Below are positions 36,505-45,589 of a stretch of 64,000 nucleotides of DNA, piece by piece. The stretch is from Lunatibacter salilacus. Lineage in GTDB: Bacteria; Bacteroidota; Bacteroidia; Cytophagales; Cyclobacteriaceae. A program made the translations under genes and the position numbers. Under the pieces are notes generated by a model that saw only the letters and a program-made list of their open reading frames with translations, had not been told where the DNA came from and ran no database searches. The stretch is taken from assembly GCF_009797935.1 (NCBI RefSeq), contig NZ_VOLC01000012.1:1-64000 (forward strand), in the 5' to 3' direction. Within the stretch, counting starts at the first letter, position 1; each line of letters opens with the position of its first letter.

Positions 36505-37542
36505 ATGAATAAAATTTCAAATTACATCGTCGCATCCCTGCTTATAGTCTTTGCAGGGTGCGGCCCTTCTGGGAAAAAGCAGGTAGAGGGCGACAAAACG
36601 AAAACGTTGCCTCTTGAAATTGAACGGAATCATGAATTAATAGACATCCTGTTTCCGGAGGGTACGGAAGCGGAAATTTTAGGTTCGGGATTTGAGTGGA
36701 CGGAAGGTCCTCTTTGGGTAGATTCAGAGAATATGTTGCTCTTTTCAGAAATTCCCACCAATACCATACACAGCTGGACTGAAGCTGAAGGAATGTCAGT
36801 TTATCTGAATCCGTCAGGATATACGGGAGATACGGACAGGGGAGGGGAAGTTGGTTCTAATGGACTTTTGCTAAGTCCATCCGGGGATCTAGTGCTTTGT
36901 CAACATGGGGATAGGCAAATGGGTAGAATGACTGCTTCTTTAAATTCTCCCACCCCTGAATATGAAACAATCGTTGGGGAATATAAAGGGATGCGCTTCA
37001 ACAGCCCCAACGATGCCGTTTATGATTCCCAGGGCAATCTATATTTTACAGATCCGCCCTATGGACTGGAGTTTAATATAGATGACCCAGCAAAGGAAAT
37101 TGATTTTCAGGGAGTGTATAGATACGATACGGAAGGTGTTCTTACTCTTTTGTTGGATTCCCTAACCCGCCCAAATGGCCTAGCATTTTTGCCTGCGGAA
37201 CAGACGTTAATAATAGCTAATTCGGATCCCCAGAAACCTCATTGGTATAGTTATCGATTGGCAGATCAGGGAAAATCGCTTTCGGATGGGAAATTATTTT
37301 ACGATAGCAGCGATGCGTTGAAAAAAGAAAAAGGACTGCCTGACGGCCTAAAAGTTTCTAAAGAGGGAATTATTTTCGCAACAGGCCCCGGTGGGGTCTG
37401 GGTTTTCGATGCCTTGGGGATGGTCATTGGCCGCCTAAAAGTCGGGGAATTAACCTCAAATGTAGCGTTAGATGCCGATGAGAACTTTCTCTATGTGACT
37501 GCTGACAGCTATGTCATTCGGATTCCCATTTCAAAACGGTAA
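36505..37542 (+). CDS. SMP-30/gluconolactonase-like lipoprotein
   Basis: A 345-residue six-bladed beta-propeller of the SMP-30/gluconolactonase/LRE family. It has a lipoprotein signal ending FAGC. Key blocks: FEWTEGPLWVDSENMLLFSEI (with the metal-ligand Glu), FNSPNDAVYDSQGNLYFTDPPYG with the Asn/Asp ligands, and LTRPNGLAFLPAE. Such enzymes hydrolyse sugar lactones with a divalent metal. A TTG at 36493 in the same frame overlaps galM; the ATG at 36505 is preferred because it starts a normal lipoprotein signal. Its 3' end overlaps the convergent flavoprotein gene by 12 bases. Confidence 0.9.
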   Translation: MNKISNYIVASLLIVFAGCGPSGKKQVEGDKTKTLPLEIERNHELIDILFPEGTEAEILGSGFEWTEGPLWVDSENMLLFSEIPTNTIHSWTEAEGMSVYLNPSGYTGDTDRGGEVGSNGLLLSPSGDLVLCQHGDRQMGRMTASLNSPTPEYETIVGEYKGMRFNSPNDAVYDSQGNLYFTDPPYGLEFNIDDPAKEIDFQGVYRYDTEGVLTLLLDSLTRPNGLAFLPAEQTLIIANSDPQKPHWYSYRLADQGKSLSDGKLFYDSSDALKKEKGLPDGLKVSKEGIIFATGPGGVWVFDALGMVIGRLKVGELTSNVALDADENFLYVTADSYVIRIPISKR

Positions 37543-38667
37543 AAAAGGTATTTTTTCCTTTAATTTCTTGCGGATATCTTTGGGGAATTTTCTGTCCCCC
37601 ATAAAGATATCCGTGAGAATTTCACAACCCCGCTGTCCGTAGCGGTCAACAAGCAAATTACGAAGCCGGGGGTTTTCATAGAATATTTTGGAAAGAAATC
37701 CAGAGATCTTTAATTCATGGAGCAGGTCTTCATTTAATAGTTGTTCGTACTGTCCTCCGGCTTTATAAGGATCCTGGGGATGTTGGGCGATGGCCCTTCC
37801 AGCCATCTGACCACTATATATGGCGTTGGAAATACCTTCGGCAGTAAGTGGGTCAGCAAATCCGGCCGCATCTCCGATTAAAAATGCCCCGTTCCGATAA
37901 AACCCGTCAGTTCTGGGCGATATTGGGATTTGAAACCCATGCGCTTCTTCTCTTAAAATTTCGTTAATACCTAACGTCTTAAGGTATTTACGGTAGTATT
38001 CTTTCAAACTTATATTGTTGTGTTTAAAACATCCAACACCTACAGACAAGTGGTTTTCTTTTGGAAAACACCAGCCATAGCCATATGGAATAGCGTCTAC
38101 GTCAAATCGAACTTCATTAGAAAGCCGATTAAAATCTGCTTCAGAAACTATAATTTCATATTCAAGAGCAGGGATTAGCTTTCTAGTTTCTTTCCAACCA
38201 AACAACTTCGCAGTTGGACTGTATGCCCCATCAGCTGCTATTAAAAATCGGGTAGAAATATTCCCGTTAGAGGTTTTAAGCAAAATTTCCCCTTTAGACT
38301 CTATTTCCAATACACAGCTATCTTCCATTACGACTACACCTCTTTCCTTCGCTTTATTGACGAGCAAATGGTCAAACGTATCCCGCATCACCATACTAAT
38401 GATAGGCTTGTCTCTAGAGGTTGTAAAGGAAATGGGAGAATGATCAAAGTAAACAGCTAGATCATTGTAGGTTTTTGAGACAGCTTCTGAGATTTCAAAG
38501 GGGAGTTTTCGTTTACCCCTATAGACCAAACCCCCTCCGCAGGTTTTATACCGGGGTAGGACCTTCTTCTCCAAAATGCAAACCGAAAGATTTCCCGCCG
38601 CAGCTTCGTAGGCAGCCATAGCACCGGAAGGTCCGGCACCCACAACCACTACATCAAATGAATTCAT
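37531..38667 (-). CDS. Geranylgeranyl-reductase-family FAD oxidoreductase
   Basis: A 378-residue flavoprotein. The N-terminal dinucleotide fold is FDVVVVGAGPSGAMAAYEAA; the family hallmark RYKTCGGGL (CGGG) follows; later come the YGYGWCFPKENHLSVGVG block and the FAD-contacting GDAAGFADPLTAEGIS. Members saturate isoprenoid chains (geranylgeranyl groups, archaeal lipids, menaquinone side chains) or act as related monooxygenase-like enzymes. In a non-photosynthetic Bacteroidota the likeliest substrate is an isoprenoid quinone or lipid, but this is inference. Cytoplasmic or membrane-associated; single gene. Confidence 0.88.
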   Translation of the reverse strand: MNSFDVVVVGAGPSGAMAAYEAAAGNLSVCILEKKVLPRYKTCGGGLVYRGKRKLPFEISEAVSKTYNDLAVYFDHSPISFTTSRDKPIISMVMRDTFDHLLVNKAKERGVVVMEDSCVLEIESKGEILLKTSNGNISTRFLIAADGAYSPTAKLFGWKETRKLIPALEYEIIVSEADFNRLSNEVRFDVDAIPYGYGWCFPKENHLSVGVGCFKHNNISLKEYYRKYLKTLGINEILREEAHGFQIPISPRTDGFYRNGAFLIGDAAGFADPLTAEGISNAIYSGQMAGRAIAQHPQDPYKAGGQYEQLLNEDLLHELKISGFLSKIFYENPRLRNLLVDRYGQRGCEILTDIFMGDRKFPKDIRKKLKEKIPFLPF

Positions 38668-38709
38668 ATTATTTTAGAATAAAAGGTTTTAAAATAACTG
38701 CTAAAAATA

Positions 38710-38743
38710 CAAATGTAAAATTAAATTTTTGACCAAACACCAA
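38710..38743 (-). promoter_or_regulatory. Promoter of the geranylgeranyl-reductase-like gene
   Basis: On the minus strand 38717-38710 reads TACATTTG (TAnnTTTG), with TTG at 38743-38741 (spacer 23 bases) or TTTG at 38737-38734 (spacer 16). The -7 element is about 45 bases before the start codon. Confidence 0.5.
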
Positions 38744-38748
38744 AAAAA

Positions 38749-39111
38749 TCAAAGCTCATCGGGTTCCCGTTCCGGCCAATAGGGTCCTGTGAGGGTAAGT
38801 GCTGTTCCTTGGTCTGAGATTTCGTAGAAAAGGATCAGTTGCTCAGGGTTGGTGTCATGGATATTAAGACAGGCATTGAAGTGGACTAGCTCAAAGGTAA
38901 CTGTAATCGAGCCTGTCATTTCAGTCAAATCGGAGGAAGGAGGCTTAAGCCGAACATTTTCCACTACCGCACCTTCCCGGCGGTAATAGTAAGACAAGAA
39001 GATCCCCATCTCGCTGTCGTTTTGATCCATTACGTTATTTAACCAGGGAATAAGAGATTTCTCCCTACTTTCAGGGGCTTTAAGGTTTATAAATTTCCAC
39101 GATTCCTGCAT
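38749..39111 (-). CDS. Hypothetical protein
   Basis: A 120-residue protein I do not recognise. It has no signal peptide or transmembrane segment, is acidic at both ends, and alternates predicted helix (SREKSLIPWLNNVMDQNDSE) with beta strands (IFLSYYYRREGAVVENVRL, GSITVTFELVHFNACLNIH, QLILFYEISDQGTALTLTG), suggesting a small alpha+beta fold. It lies between the geranylgeranyl-reductase-like gene (same strand, about 80 bases downstream) and the divergent SusC gene. The coherent codon structure and a gap-filling position support a real gene. Confidence 0.6.
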   Translation of the reverse strand: MQESWKFINLKAPESREKSLIPWLNNVMDQNDSEMGIFLSYYYRREGAVVENVRLKPPSSDLTEMTGSITVTFELVHFNACLNIHDTNPEQLILFYEISDQGTALTLTGPYWPEREPDEL

Positions 39112-39249
39112 GGTTGAAATATAAAGCTATTTTCGAGACTTTAGACAAAATGAAGGCGACAACATTTTCATTTTTGGTTACCTGCATTTGATCATTTTTG
39201 CCATCGATATCAATTCATTCCGTTGATTTAAGATTATTTAACTTAAAAC

Positions 39250-39317
39250 ATGTCGTTTTTATGCCAATAAATGTCGGTTTAGTGCATAAAATGATGCTTC
39301 GATAATGGATAGATTTA
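39250..39317 (+). promoter_or_regulatory. Predicted AraC-type operator and promoter of susC pair 1
   Basis: Two direct repeats, ATGTCGTTTTTATGCCA at 39250-39266 and ATGTCGGTTTAGTGCAT at 39271-39287, begin exactly 21 bases apart (two helical turns), the arrangement used by many AraC-family activators. A -7-like TAGATTTA (7 of 8 to TAnnTTTG) is at 39310-39317, so the second repeat overlaps the expected -33 region, as for a class II activator. A weaker third half-site (TTTTTGCCA end) lies at 39187-39203, 63 bases upstream of the first. The AraC-family gene at 44139-45008 is the obvious candidate regulator. Confidence 0.55.
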
Positions 39318-39343
39318 AGGGTGTATAAACTCAAAAAACCATT

Positions 39344-42300
39344 ATGAAAAAAATCTTTATTAATCAATTATGGGGCAAGGCTTTGATCCTTGGCATCTTC
39401 ATTGGGTTTCAGTTGGTTTCGTCGAGTTCGGCGAAGGCAATGGAATCAACTAGATTGGATATTATCGTCCAGGGTACCGTCAAGGATATAAATGCCCAAC
39501 CATTACCCGGAGTTATTGTTGTCGTCCAGGGAACCAATGTCGGGACGGTGACGGATGGTGATGGCTCCTATCGGCTATCAGCACCGGAAAATGCTACCTT
39601 ATCCTTCTCATTCATCGGCTTTATCAGTCAGAGTGTGGCGGTTGGAAACAGAAGTGTGATTGACATTGTGCTGGAGGAGGATTTGAAAAGCCTGGATGAA
39701 GTCATCGTGGTAGGGTATGGAACCCAGAAAAGGGCAAACCTAACAGGATCAGTGGCAACGATAGACGCGAATGAAATCATAAAACGTCCCGGTACCAATG
39801 TGGCTAATTTGCTACAGGGAAAGGTTGCTGGGTTGCAGGTTTCTTCCCATTCGGGAAAACCCGGAAGTGAAAACAATACCCTTCGAATCAGGGGTTTGGG
39901 TACCTTTAGCGCAGCGGGAAGTGATCCCCTTGTCTTAATCAACGGAATCGCAGGTGACATGACCACCTTGGATCCAAATGATGTGGAATCCATTTCGGTG
40001 TTAAAGGATGCCGCATCCAGTGCGATTTATGGCGCACGGGCTGCTAATGGTGTAATATTGATCACTACCAAAAAGGGCAGAGCCGGTGAATTGTCTATTG
40101 ACATCCACAGCAACGTACAAGTCCAGCAAGCCACCCGCTTGCCGAAATTATTGACAAATTCCGCAGACTATATGATGTATTGGAATCAAGGAAGGGAAAG
40201 GTCCGGACAGACTCCTTATTTTACGCAATCAGAGATAGACGCTTTCCGAAACAATACGAACGACCCGGTGAATTATCCCAATTTCGATTGGATAGATCAT
40301 TCCTTTAGAACTGCCGTTGCCCACAACCAGTCCATCAATATTGGAGGGGGTAATGAAAAGACGACGTTCAATGTCTCCCTTGGCTATTTTGATCAGCCAG
40401 GGATTACAAGTTTGTATGAGTTTAAAAAAGTAAACTCCCGAGTCGTGATTGAGTCCCAAATAAAAGATAAAATAAAGATTGGGGGTGATATTCAATTTGT
40501 AAGTCAGGACATTCAACGTAGCAATTGGGACAATGGCAATGTGGATTATCAGATATTGGCGATATACGGGGCAGGTCCGAACTACAATCCTACTATGACG
40601 CTCTCCGACGGGTCTCAAGGGCATGTGGCAAGATATAGTTCAGCGATTGGGGAATGGACCGTTCGAAATCCGGACGCCCAAGATGCCAGCGGAGTCCAGA
40701 CAGATATCCGCTATAATGTCCTTCCGCAGCTCTATGCTGAAATCAAACCTTTAAAGAACCTAACATGGTTTACAAAGGGAGCCATCAATTACAATACTAG
40801 GGCCTATAAGAACCATGAAGTGCCTGTAGACAATTATTTCTTCAAAGACGGATCCTATGCCCATAACAATTCAACTTGGCAGCTTGGGGTGAGGGAAAAT
40901 TGGAGTACACAGATGTTATCTACGTTTTATTCCACATTGAATTATCAAAAACAATTTAATGCCATACACGATGTAAATATTCTGGGAGGATACAATCAAG
41001 AATATAACTTGGACCGATCATTGGGAGGATCCAGGGTTTTCTTCCCAACAAATGAACTAAAAGAATTGGATGCCGGAGCGCCTCTAAATCAAAGCACAAG
41101 CGGTAGCTCTGGGGAATGGGCCATTCAATCCCTATTTATGCGGGCCATGTATGGGTTTAAAGGGAAATACCTTTTTGAAGCAAATGCCCGGTATGACGGA
41201 ACATCCAGAATAGCGGCAGACACCAGATGGGGTTTTTTTCCTTCTGTTTCCGCCGGATGGAGAATTTCCCAAGAGCCATTTTTAATGCAAAGTACTTGGA
41301 TGGACAATTTGAAAATCAGAGCTTCTTGGGGACAGTTAGGAAACCAAAACATCGGTTTATATCCTTATCAGGAAGTTTTGTCCACCACTTCGTATCCGTT
41401 TTCTACCGCGTTTCCAGGAGCGATCATGAACAGGATGGTGGACCCAAGACTAAGATGGGAGACCACCACCATGGCTGATATTGGCTTTGACTTAAGTGTA
41501 AAAGAGGGACTGTTGAATGTAACATTTGACTGGTTTGATAAAGTCACCGACGACATTCTTTATAATATACCCATTCCGGCAAGCATCGGTTTGACCTCTC
41601 CGACCGTTAACTTCGGCAAGATGAGAAACAGGGGTTGGGAGATAGAGTTGGGCTCAACAAAGCAAATTGGAGAGGTCACGTATAACGTCAGTGTAAACTT
41701 CACTACCTATAAAAATGAAGTGTTGCGGATTTTGGCTCCAATTTACGGAAACTACACCGTGCAGGAGGGGCTTCCTTTCAATTCCCATTTTATGGTTGAA
41801 TGGACGGGAATTTTCCAGAATGAGCAGGAGATTGCAGAAGGCCCTTTACATCCCTTTAACCCCAAACCCGGTGACTTGAAATTCAAAGACCAAAATGGAG
41901 ATGGGGTAATCAACGCGAGTGATCGGGTTGTAATGGACGGGGCCTATCCGGATTTTATCTACGGCAGTACCATTAATTTGGCTTGGAGGAATTTTGATAT
42001 TAATGCCTTCTTTCAAGGCGTAGAAGGCGTGAAGCAAAGTACGCAGGGCTTGTCATGGGGTTTGGTGCCTTATATTCAGGGATCACCGCCACCGGTGGAT
42101 TTTATCAATAATATGTGGACCGGAGAGGGGTCTACCAATTCCCATCCTGCCATGTATATTTCCGGTTATGGTCCGGTTACTGGCACCAGAAACTCGTATT
42201 GGTTGTTGGATGCTTCTTATCTCAGGTTGAAAAACCTGCAAATCGGGTATAACCTTCCCAGGGTAATTTCCCAGCGGATTGGGATGCAAAATGCCCGAGT

Positions 42301-42433
42301 CTATGTTTCCGGCGATAACCTCCTGACATTTACCAAATGGCCAGGTTCTGATCCTGAAAGAGCTGCTACCAACTGGTTTCAAGCCTATCCGCAGATCACC
42401 ACCTATACTATGGGTCTCAAAGTACGCCTATAA
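39344..42433 (+). CDS. SusC/RagA-family TonB-dependent transporter
   Basis: A 1029-residue outer-membrane transporter. After the signal peptide (to about residue 32) comes the carboxypeptidase-regulatory-like domain (GTVKDINAQPLPGVIVVVQG, TVTDGDGSYRLSAP), a DEVIVVGYGTQKR linker typical of SusC, then the plug domain with SVLKDAASSAIYGARAANG and a 22-strand barrel ending in YTMGLKVRL. It imports a ligand captured by the SusD partner, powered by TonB. Followed 34 bases later by susD and a terminator. No glycoside hydrolase gene is adjacent, so the ligand, not necessarily a glycan, is unknown. Expression is probably AraC-controlled. Confidence 0.95.
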   Translation: MKKIFINQLWGKALILGIFIGFQLVSSSSAKAMESTRLDIIVQGTVKDINAQPLPGVIVVVQGTNVGTVTDGDGSYRLSAPENATLSFSFIGFISQSVAVGNRSVIDIVLEEDLKSLDEVIVVGYGTQKRANLTGSVATIDANEIIKRPGTNVANLLQGKVAGLQVSSHSGKPGSENNTLRIRGLGTFSAAGSDPLVLINGIAGDMTTLDPNDVESISVLKDAASSAIYGARAANGVILITTKKGRAGELSIDIHSNVQVQQATRLPKLLTNSADYMMYWNQGRERSGQTPYFTQSEIDAFRNNTNDPVNYPNFDWIDHSFRTAVAHNQSINIGGGNEKTTFNVSLGYFDQPGITSLYEFKKVNSRVVIESQIKDKIKIGGDIQFVSQDIQRSNWDNGNVDYQILAIYGAGPNYNPTMTLSDGSQGHVARYSSAIGEWTVRNPDAQDASGVQTDIRYNVLPQLYAEIKPLKNLTWFTKGAINYNTRAYKNHEVPVDNYFFKDGSYAHNNSTWQLGVRENWSTQMLSTFYSTLNYQKQFNAIHDVNILGGYNQEYNLDRSLGGSRVFFPTNELKELDAGAPLNQSTSGSSGEWAIQSLFMRAMYGFKGKYLFEANARYDGTSRIAADTRWGFFPSVSAGWRISQEPFLMQSTWMDNLKIRASWGQLGNQNIGLYPYQEVLSTTSYPFSTAFPGAIMNRMVDPRLRWETTTMADIGFDLSVKEGLLNVTFDWFDKVTDDILYNIPIPASIGLTSPTVNFGKMRNRGWEIELGSTKQIGEVTYNVSVNFTTYKNEVLRILAPIYGNYTVQEGLPFNSHFMVEWTGIFQNEQEIAEGPLHPFNPKPGDLKFKDQNGDGVINASDRVVMDGAYPDFIYGSTINLAWRNFDINAFFQGVEGVKQSTQGLSWGLVPYIQGSPPPVDFINNMWTGEGSTNSHPAMYISGYGPVTGTRNSYWLLDASYLRLKNLQIGYNLPRVISQRIGMQNARVYVSGDNLLTFTKWPGSDPERAATNWFQAYPQITTYTMGLKVRL

Positions 42434-42467
42434 GCTGGCATTTTCCAACCACAAATTTTGAAATATC

Positions 42468-44009
42468 ATGAATCATATAGATAGAATCAGATACAATATA
42501 ATGCGTCCATACTTCCTCTTATGTGCCTTTTCGACCCTGTTGATTTCCTGCGAGGATTTCTTGGAAAAGAATCCGACGACGCAGATTTCAAGTCCCACAT
42601 TTTGGAAAACTCAAAACGACGCGGATATGGCATTGGCGGGAGTATATTCCCGGCTGAATGTAAACTCATTTAACTATGAGGGAGTTTACTCCCTGGACAT
42701 TATGGCGGGCGATGCAAATGAAGGGGCCCAAAGCCTCGGGGCGAGCTCCACTGGATCTTTTGCCCTTGGGAACATGGAAGCGGTTTCAGGAGGTTTATTG
42801 GCGAATATTTACAATGAATGTTACAGGGGCGTAGGCTCATGTAATTTCTTTCTAGCAAATATCGATAACGTGGATATGCCTGAAAACGTTAGGACCATCT
42901 ACAAAGCGGAAGTCCAGTTTTTGCGAGGGTTGTTTTATTTCAATCTGGTGGACTTTTATGGTGGCGTTCCCTTATACACGACACCGGTAACCATCGAAGA
43001 AGGAACCATTGCTAAAAGCACCAAAGAACAGGTTTATGCGCAGGTCTTGTCGGATTTGGATTTTGCCATTGCGAACCTTCCAAATACGGATTATAGCTCC
43101 GGCGGGCATGCTGTAAGAGGATCCGCCCTTGCTTTAAAAAGTAGGGTGCTGCTCAATATGTCTGATTGGACAGGAGCTGCGGCTGCCGCTAAACAAGTAA
43201 TGGATGAAGGACAATTTAGCCTTTCCGATAATTACAAAACGATGTTTCTAGCCGAGGGTCAGACTAACAATCCGGAGATTATGTTCTCCACCAAATACCT
43301 GAACCCGGACAATTCCAGTCAGCAGGACATTCGGGTTTTATGGCATGGTATATGGAATCCTCGCGGAGAATTAAGGGATGCCTATGAATGCATTGATGGA
43401 TTACCAATTACTGCATCTCCCTTGTACGATCCTACCAACTGGAAACTTAACAGGGATCCGCGGTTGGAGGAAAATATCCGGGCATTTACGGATCCGGCAA
43501 TCAAAGCATCCGGTGAAGTGGTTCAGTTTGCGTGGAATGGCATTTCCCAAACAGGGTTGTCTCCGGTAAAAGGCGGCAATGTGGAGACATTGCCAATTGA
43601 TTACTCTACCCGTAGTGAACAGGACTGGATCTTGATCCGCTATGCAGAGGTCCTGTTGAATTTCGCGGAAGCTACCAATGAAGCCCAAGGTCCAACGGCA
43701 GCGGTCTATGACGCCATAAATGATCTGAGGGCAAGGCCTGGTGTTGAAATGCCTTCGTTACCGGCAGGCTTGACGAAAGAACAAATGAGGGATAGAATAT
43801 GGAACGAAAGAAGGGTGGAATTTCCCTTCGAGGGCATGAGATACCGGGATATTCGCAGATGGAAGTTAGCCGAAACATACATCAATACCTTGGTAGAACC
43901 GGGAAGCAATATCCAAAGGGTATTTGATCCGGCAAAACATTATCTGTTTCCGTTCCCGCAATCTGAAATTGATATTAATCCAAATCTGGTTCAAAATCCG
44001 GGTTATTAA
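42468..44009 (+). CDS. SusD/RagB-family nutrient-binding lipoprotein
   Basis: A 513-residue surface lipoprotein that lids the SusC transporter. The lipobox Cys is in LLISCEDFLEKNPTT. SusD features: SPTFWKTQNDADMALAGVYSRL, the TPR-rich middle (YKAEVQFLRGLFYFNLVDFYG), and the C-terminal RRVEFPFEGMRYRDIRRWK and FPFPQSEIDINPNLVQNPGY blocks. An ATG at 42501 would give a more compact lipoprotein signal than the one at 42468; either is possible. Together with the preceding gene it forms a complete SusCD pair ending at a terminator. Confidence 0.95.
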   Translation: MNHIDRIRYNIMRPYFLLCAFSTLLISCEDFLEKNPTTQISSPTFWKTQNDADMALAGVYSRLNVNSFNYEGVYSLDIMAGDANEGAQSLGASSTGSFALGNMEAVSGGLLANIYNECYRGVGSCNFFLANIDNVDMPENVRTIYKAEVQFLRGLFYFNLVDFYGGVPLYTTPVTIEEGTIAKSTKEQVYAQVLSDLDFAIANLPNTDYSSGGHAVRGSALALKSRVLLNMSDWTGAAAAAKQVMDEGQFSLSDNYKTMFLAEGQTNNPEIMFSTKYLNPDNSSQQDIRVLWHGIWNPRGELRDAYECIDGLPITASPLYDPTNWKLNRDPRLEENIRAFTDPAIKASGEVVQFAWNGISQTGLSPVKGGNVETLPIDYSTRSEQDWILIRYAEVLLNFAEATNEAQGPTAAVYDAINDLRARPGVEMPSLPAGLTKEQMRDRIWNERRVEFPFEGMRYRDIRRWKLAETYINTLVEPGSNIQRVFDPAKHYLFPFPQSEIDINPNLVQNPGY

Positions 44010-44029
44010 TCGAAATCATAGTAATGCAC

Positions 44030-44070
44030 ATAAGGCCAGGTTATTTAATACTTGGCCTTATTTAATTTTT
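44030..44070 (+). terminator. Terminator after SusC/SusD pair 1
   Basis: Stem ATAAGGCCAGG (44030-44040) and CTTGGCCTTAT (44051-44061), 10 of 11 paired, loop of 10, followed by TTAATTTTT. It lies about 20 bases after the susD stop and separates it from the convergent regulator gene. Confidence 0.75.
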
Positions 44071-44138
44071 GAACCCAAAGGCAGGGTGATTGTAAAACTT
44101 ATCTCAATTTGCCTACACAGTTTTTGGAAAAGAGATTT

Positions 44139-45008
44139 CTACTCCATTGCCCAGCTTTGTTTTCTAAACTCAGCAGGTGTTTTATAAGTGTGTTTTTTAA
44201 ACATTCGGGAAAAATAAGAAACATTTCTGATACCCGTCTCTTCCATGATTTGGGCCTGAGAGAGATCTGAGGTCACCAATAAGGCTTGGGCTTTTTCTAT
44301 TCTTTTTCGAATCAGGTATTCGTGAGGGGGTATGCCCAAAATGGATTTAAATATCCGGGTAAAATGGTCTTTGGAAAAACAGGCCATGGTAGCGAGGTCA
44401 TCTACAGTTATTTCGGCATGAAGGTTCGCTTGAATGAAGTTCAGGATAGGCTGTAGATTGTACCGCATTATTTTAGTTGGGGGTAAGGGGGGCTCCGGAT
44501 TTATAAAATTGCTTAGCAGTTGCCCAATCATGCTTGTTGTTTCCAAGTGATGCTTGAGTGAGTCGAATGTTGCGGTCTTGTTTATCCAGGGTTTGTTTTG
44601 ATAGACTTTTGGATCGTCATGTGGTAGTTCCAACCCCGGGTTTATTTCCAGAAGACGCTGAAATAAGCAGGAGATAAATGGGGAAGATTTCTCTTTTTGG
44701 TTTGTGCTGAACAAAGAGAAAAAATTCAGGCCGTTCTTCATGCTTACTTTAAAATTAATATAAATATGACTTAGTCCAGGTTGGAAGACATAGGTGCAGG
44801 GAGTAAAACTGGGCAAGAGATAGATATGGTTTTCCTCCATGCACACTTTACCGGACCCTGTGGTAAGCTTTCCGGCTCCCTTGGTAATTAAATACATTCT
44901 TGAGAAAGGACTGGTTACGTTTGGATAGGAGGATAAGTGATCAAAATGCTTAAATGCGATATGTTGCAGCTGGAAATCCAGCAATCCGTTAATTTTTTCA
45001 CAATACAT
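44139..45008 (-). CDS. AraC-family transcriptional regulator
   Basis: A 289-residue regulator. The N-terminal half is an AraC-like cupin ligand-binding domain (KGAGKLTTGSGKVCMEENHIYLLPSF), and the C-terminal 100 residues hold two HTH motifs: ITVDDLATMACFSKDHFTRIFK and SQAQIMEETGIRNVSYFSRMFK followed by KTPAEFRK. It lies convergent to SusC/SusD pair 1, whose upstream region has two 21-bp-spaced direct repeats. The likely job is to activate that pair in response to a small molecule such as a sugar. The link is inferred from proximity and operator geometry. Confidence 0.9.
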   Translation of the reverse strand: MYCEKINGLLDFQLQHIAFKHFDHLSSYPNVTSPFSRMYLITKGAGKLTTGSGKVCMEENHIYLLPSFTPCTYVFQPGLSHIYINFKVSMKNGLNFFSLFSTNQKEKSSPFISCLFQRLLEINPGLELPHDDPKVYQNKPWINKTATFDSLKHHLETTSMIGQLLSNFINPEPPLPPTKIMRYNLQPILNFIQANLHAEITVDDLATMACFSKDHFTRIFKSILGIPPHEYLIRKRIEKAQALLVTSDLSQAQIMEETGIRNVSYFSRMFKKHTYKTPAEFRKQSWAME

Positions 45009-45490
45009 GACCTGTTTTCAATTAATGGAACAATAAGTAGATGGGTAGGTGCCCGAATAGGTGCTAAGCTATTACGCCCGAAGCAATAGCGGTAAAGTTG
45101 ATGTAATCAAATAAACCTGAACGAATTGGCAATTACCCGATAGAATTAAAGTCCAGCTGTTTGGATAATTGGAATAAAACTGAAATGGCAAAATAGGTAG
45201 TGTGCAATAGGTGATAAGTGAAATATATCCTTTCGGAAAATTCAATCAATTAAAATTAATCAACTTATTCCAGAAAAGTGTACCACCTAAGTAATTTTTT
45301 TTCTCTCCCCCGAATGATGATAGCCGATTTCTAATAATTCCAAACCTTTCCACCAAACCTCGAACCGTTTACTTACCCATTTAACCTTCAACCAGTCCAA
45401 TTTTGAATAATTAGCCATTAACCCTATATTTAATTCACTTGTCATTTAATAACCAATAACTTATTAACCAATAACCCAAAAGAGATATAG

Positions 45491-45516
45491 TTGACCTTTT
45501 TACTTTTTTATTTTTG
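45491..45516 (+). promoter_or_regulatory. Candidate promoter of the DyP/catalase-like locus
   Basis: TTG at 45491-45493 and TATTTTTG at 45509-45516; the -7 element is an exact TAnnTTTG match but the spacer is 15 bases, shorter than usual. The leader would be about 70 bases. The remainder of the 581-base divergent gap (45009-45589) is AT-rich and otherwise holds only a short direct repeat TAACCAATAAC at 45450 and 45465. Confidence 0.45.
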
Positions 45517-45589
45517 AATTAATGGTATAATTGAAATTTTATTACGGTTAATTTTATATATTGGTAGTTATTAATTTTATTTCACTCCT

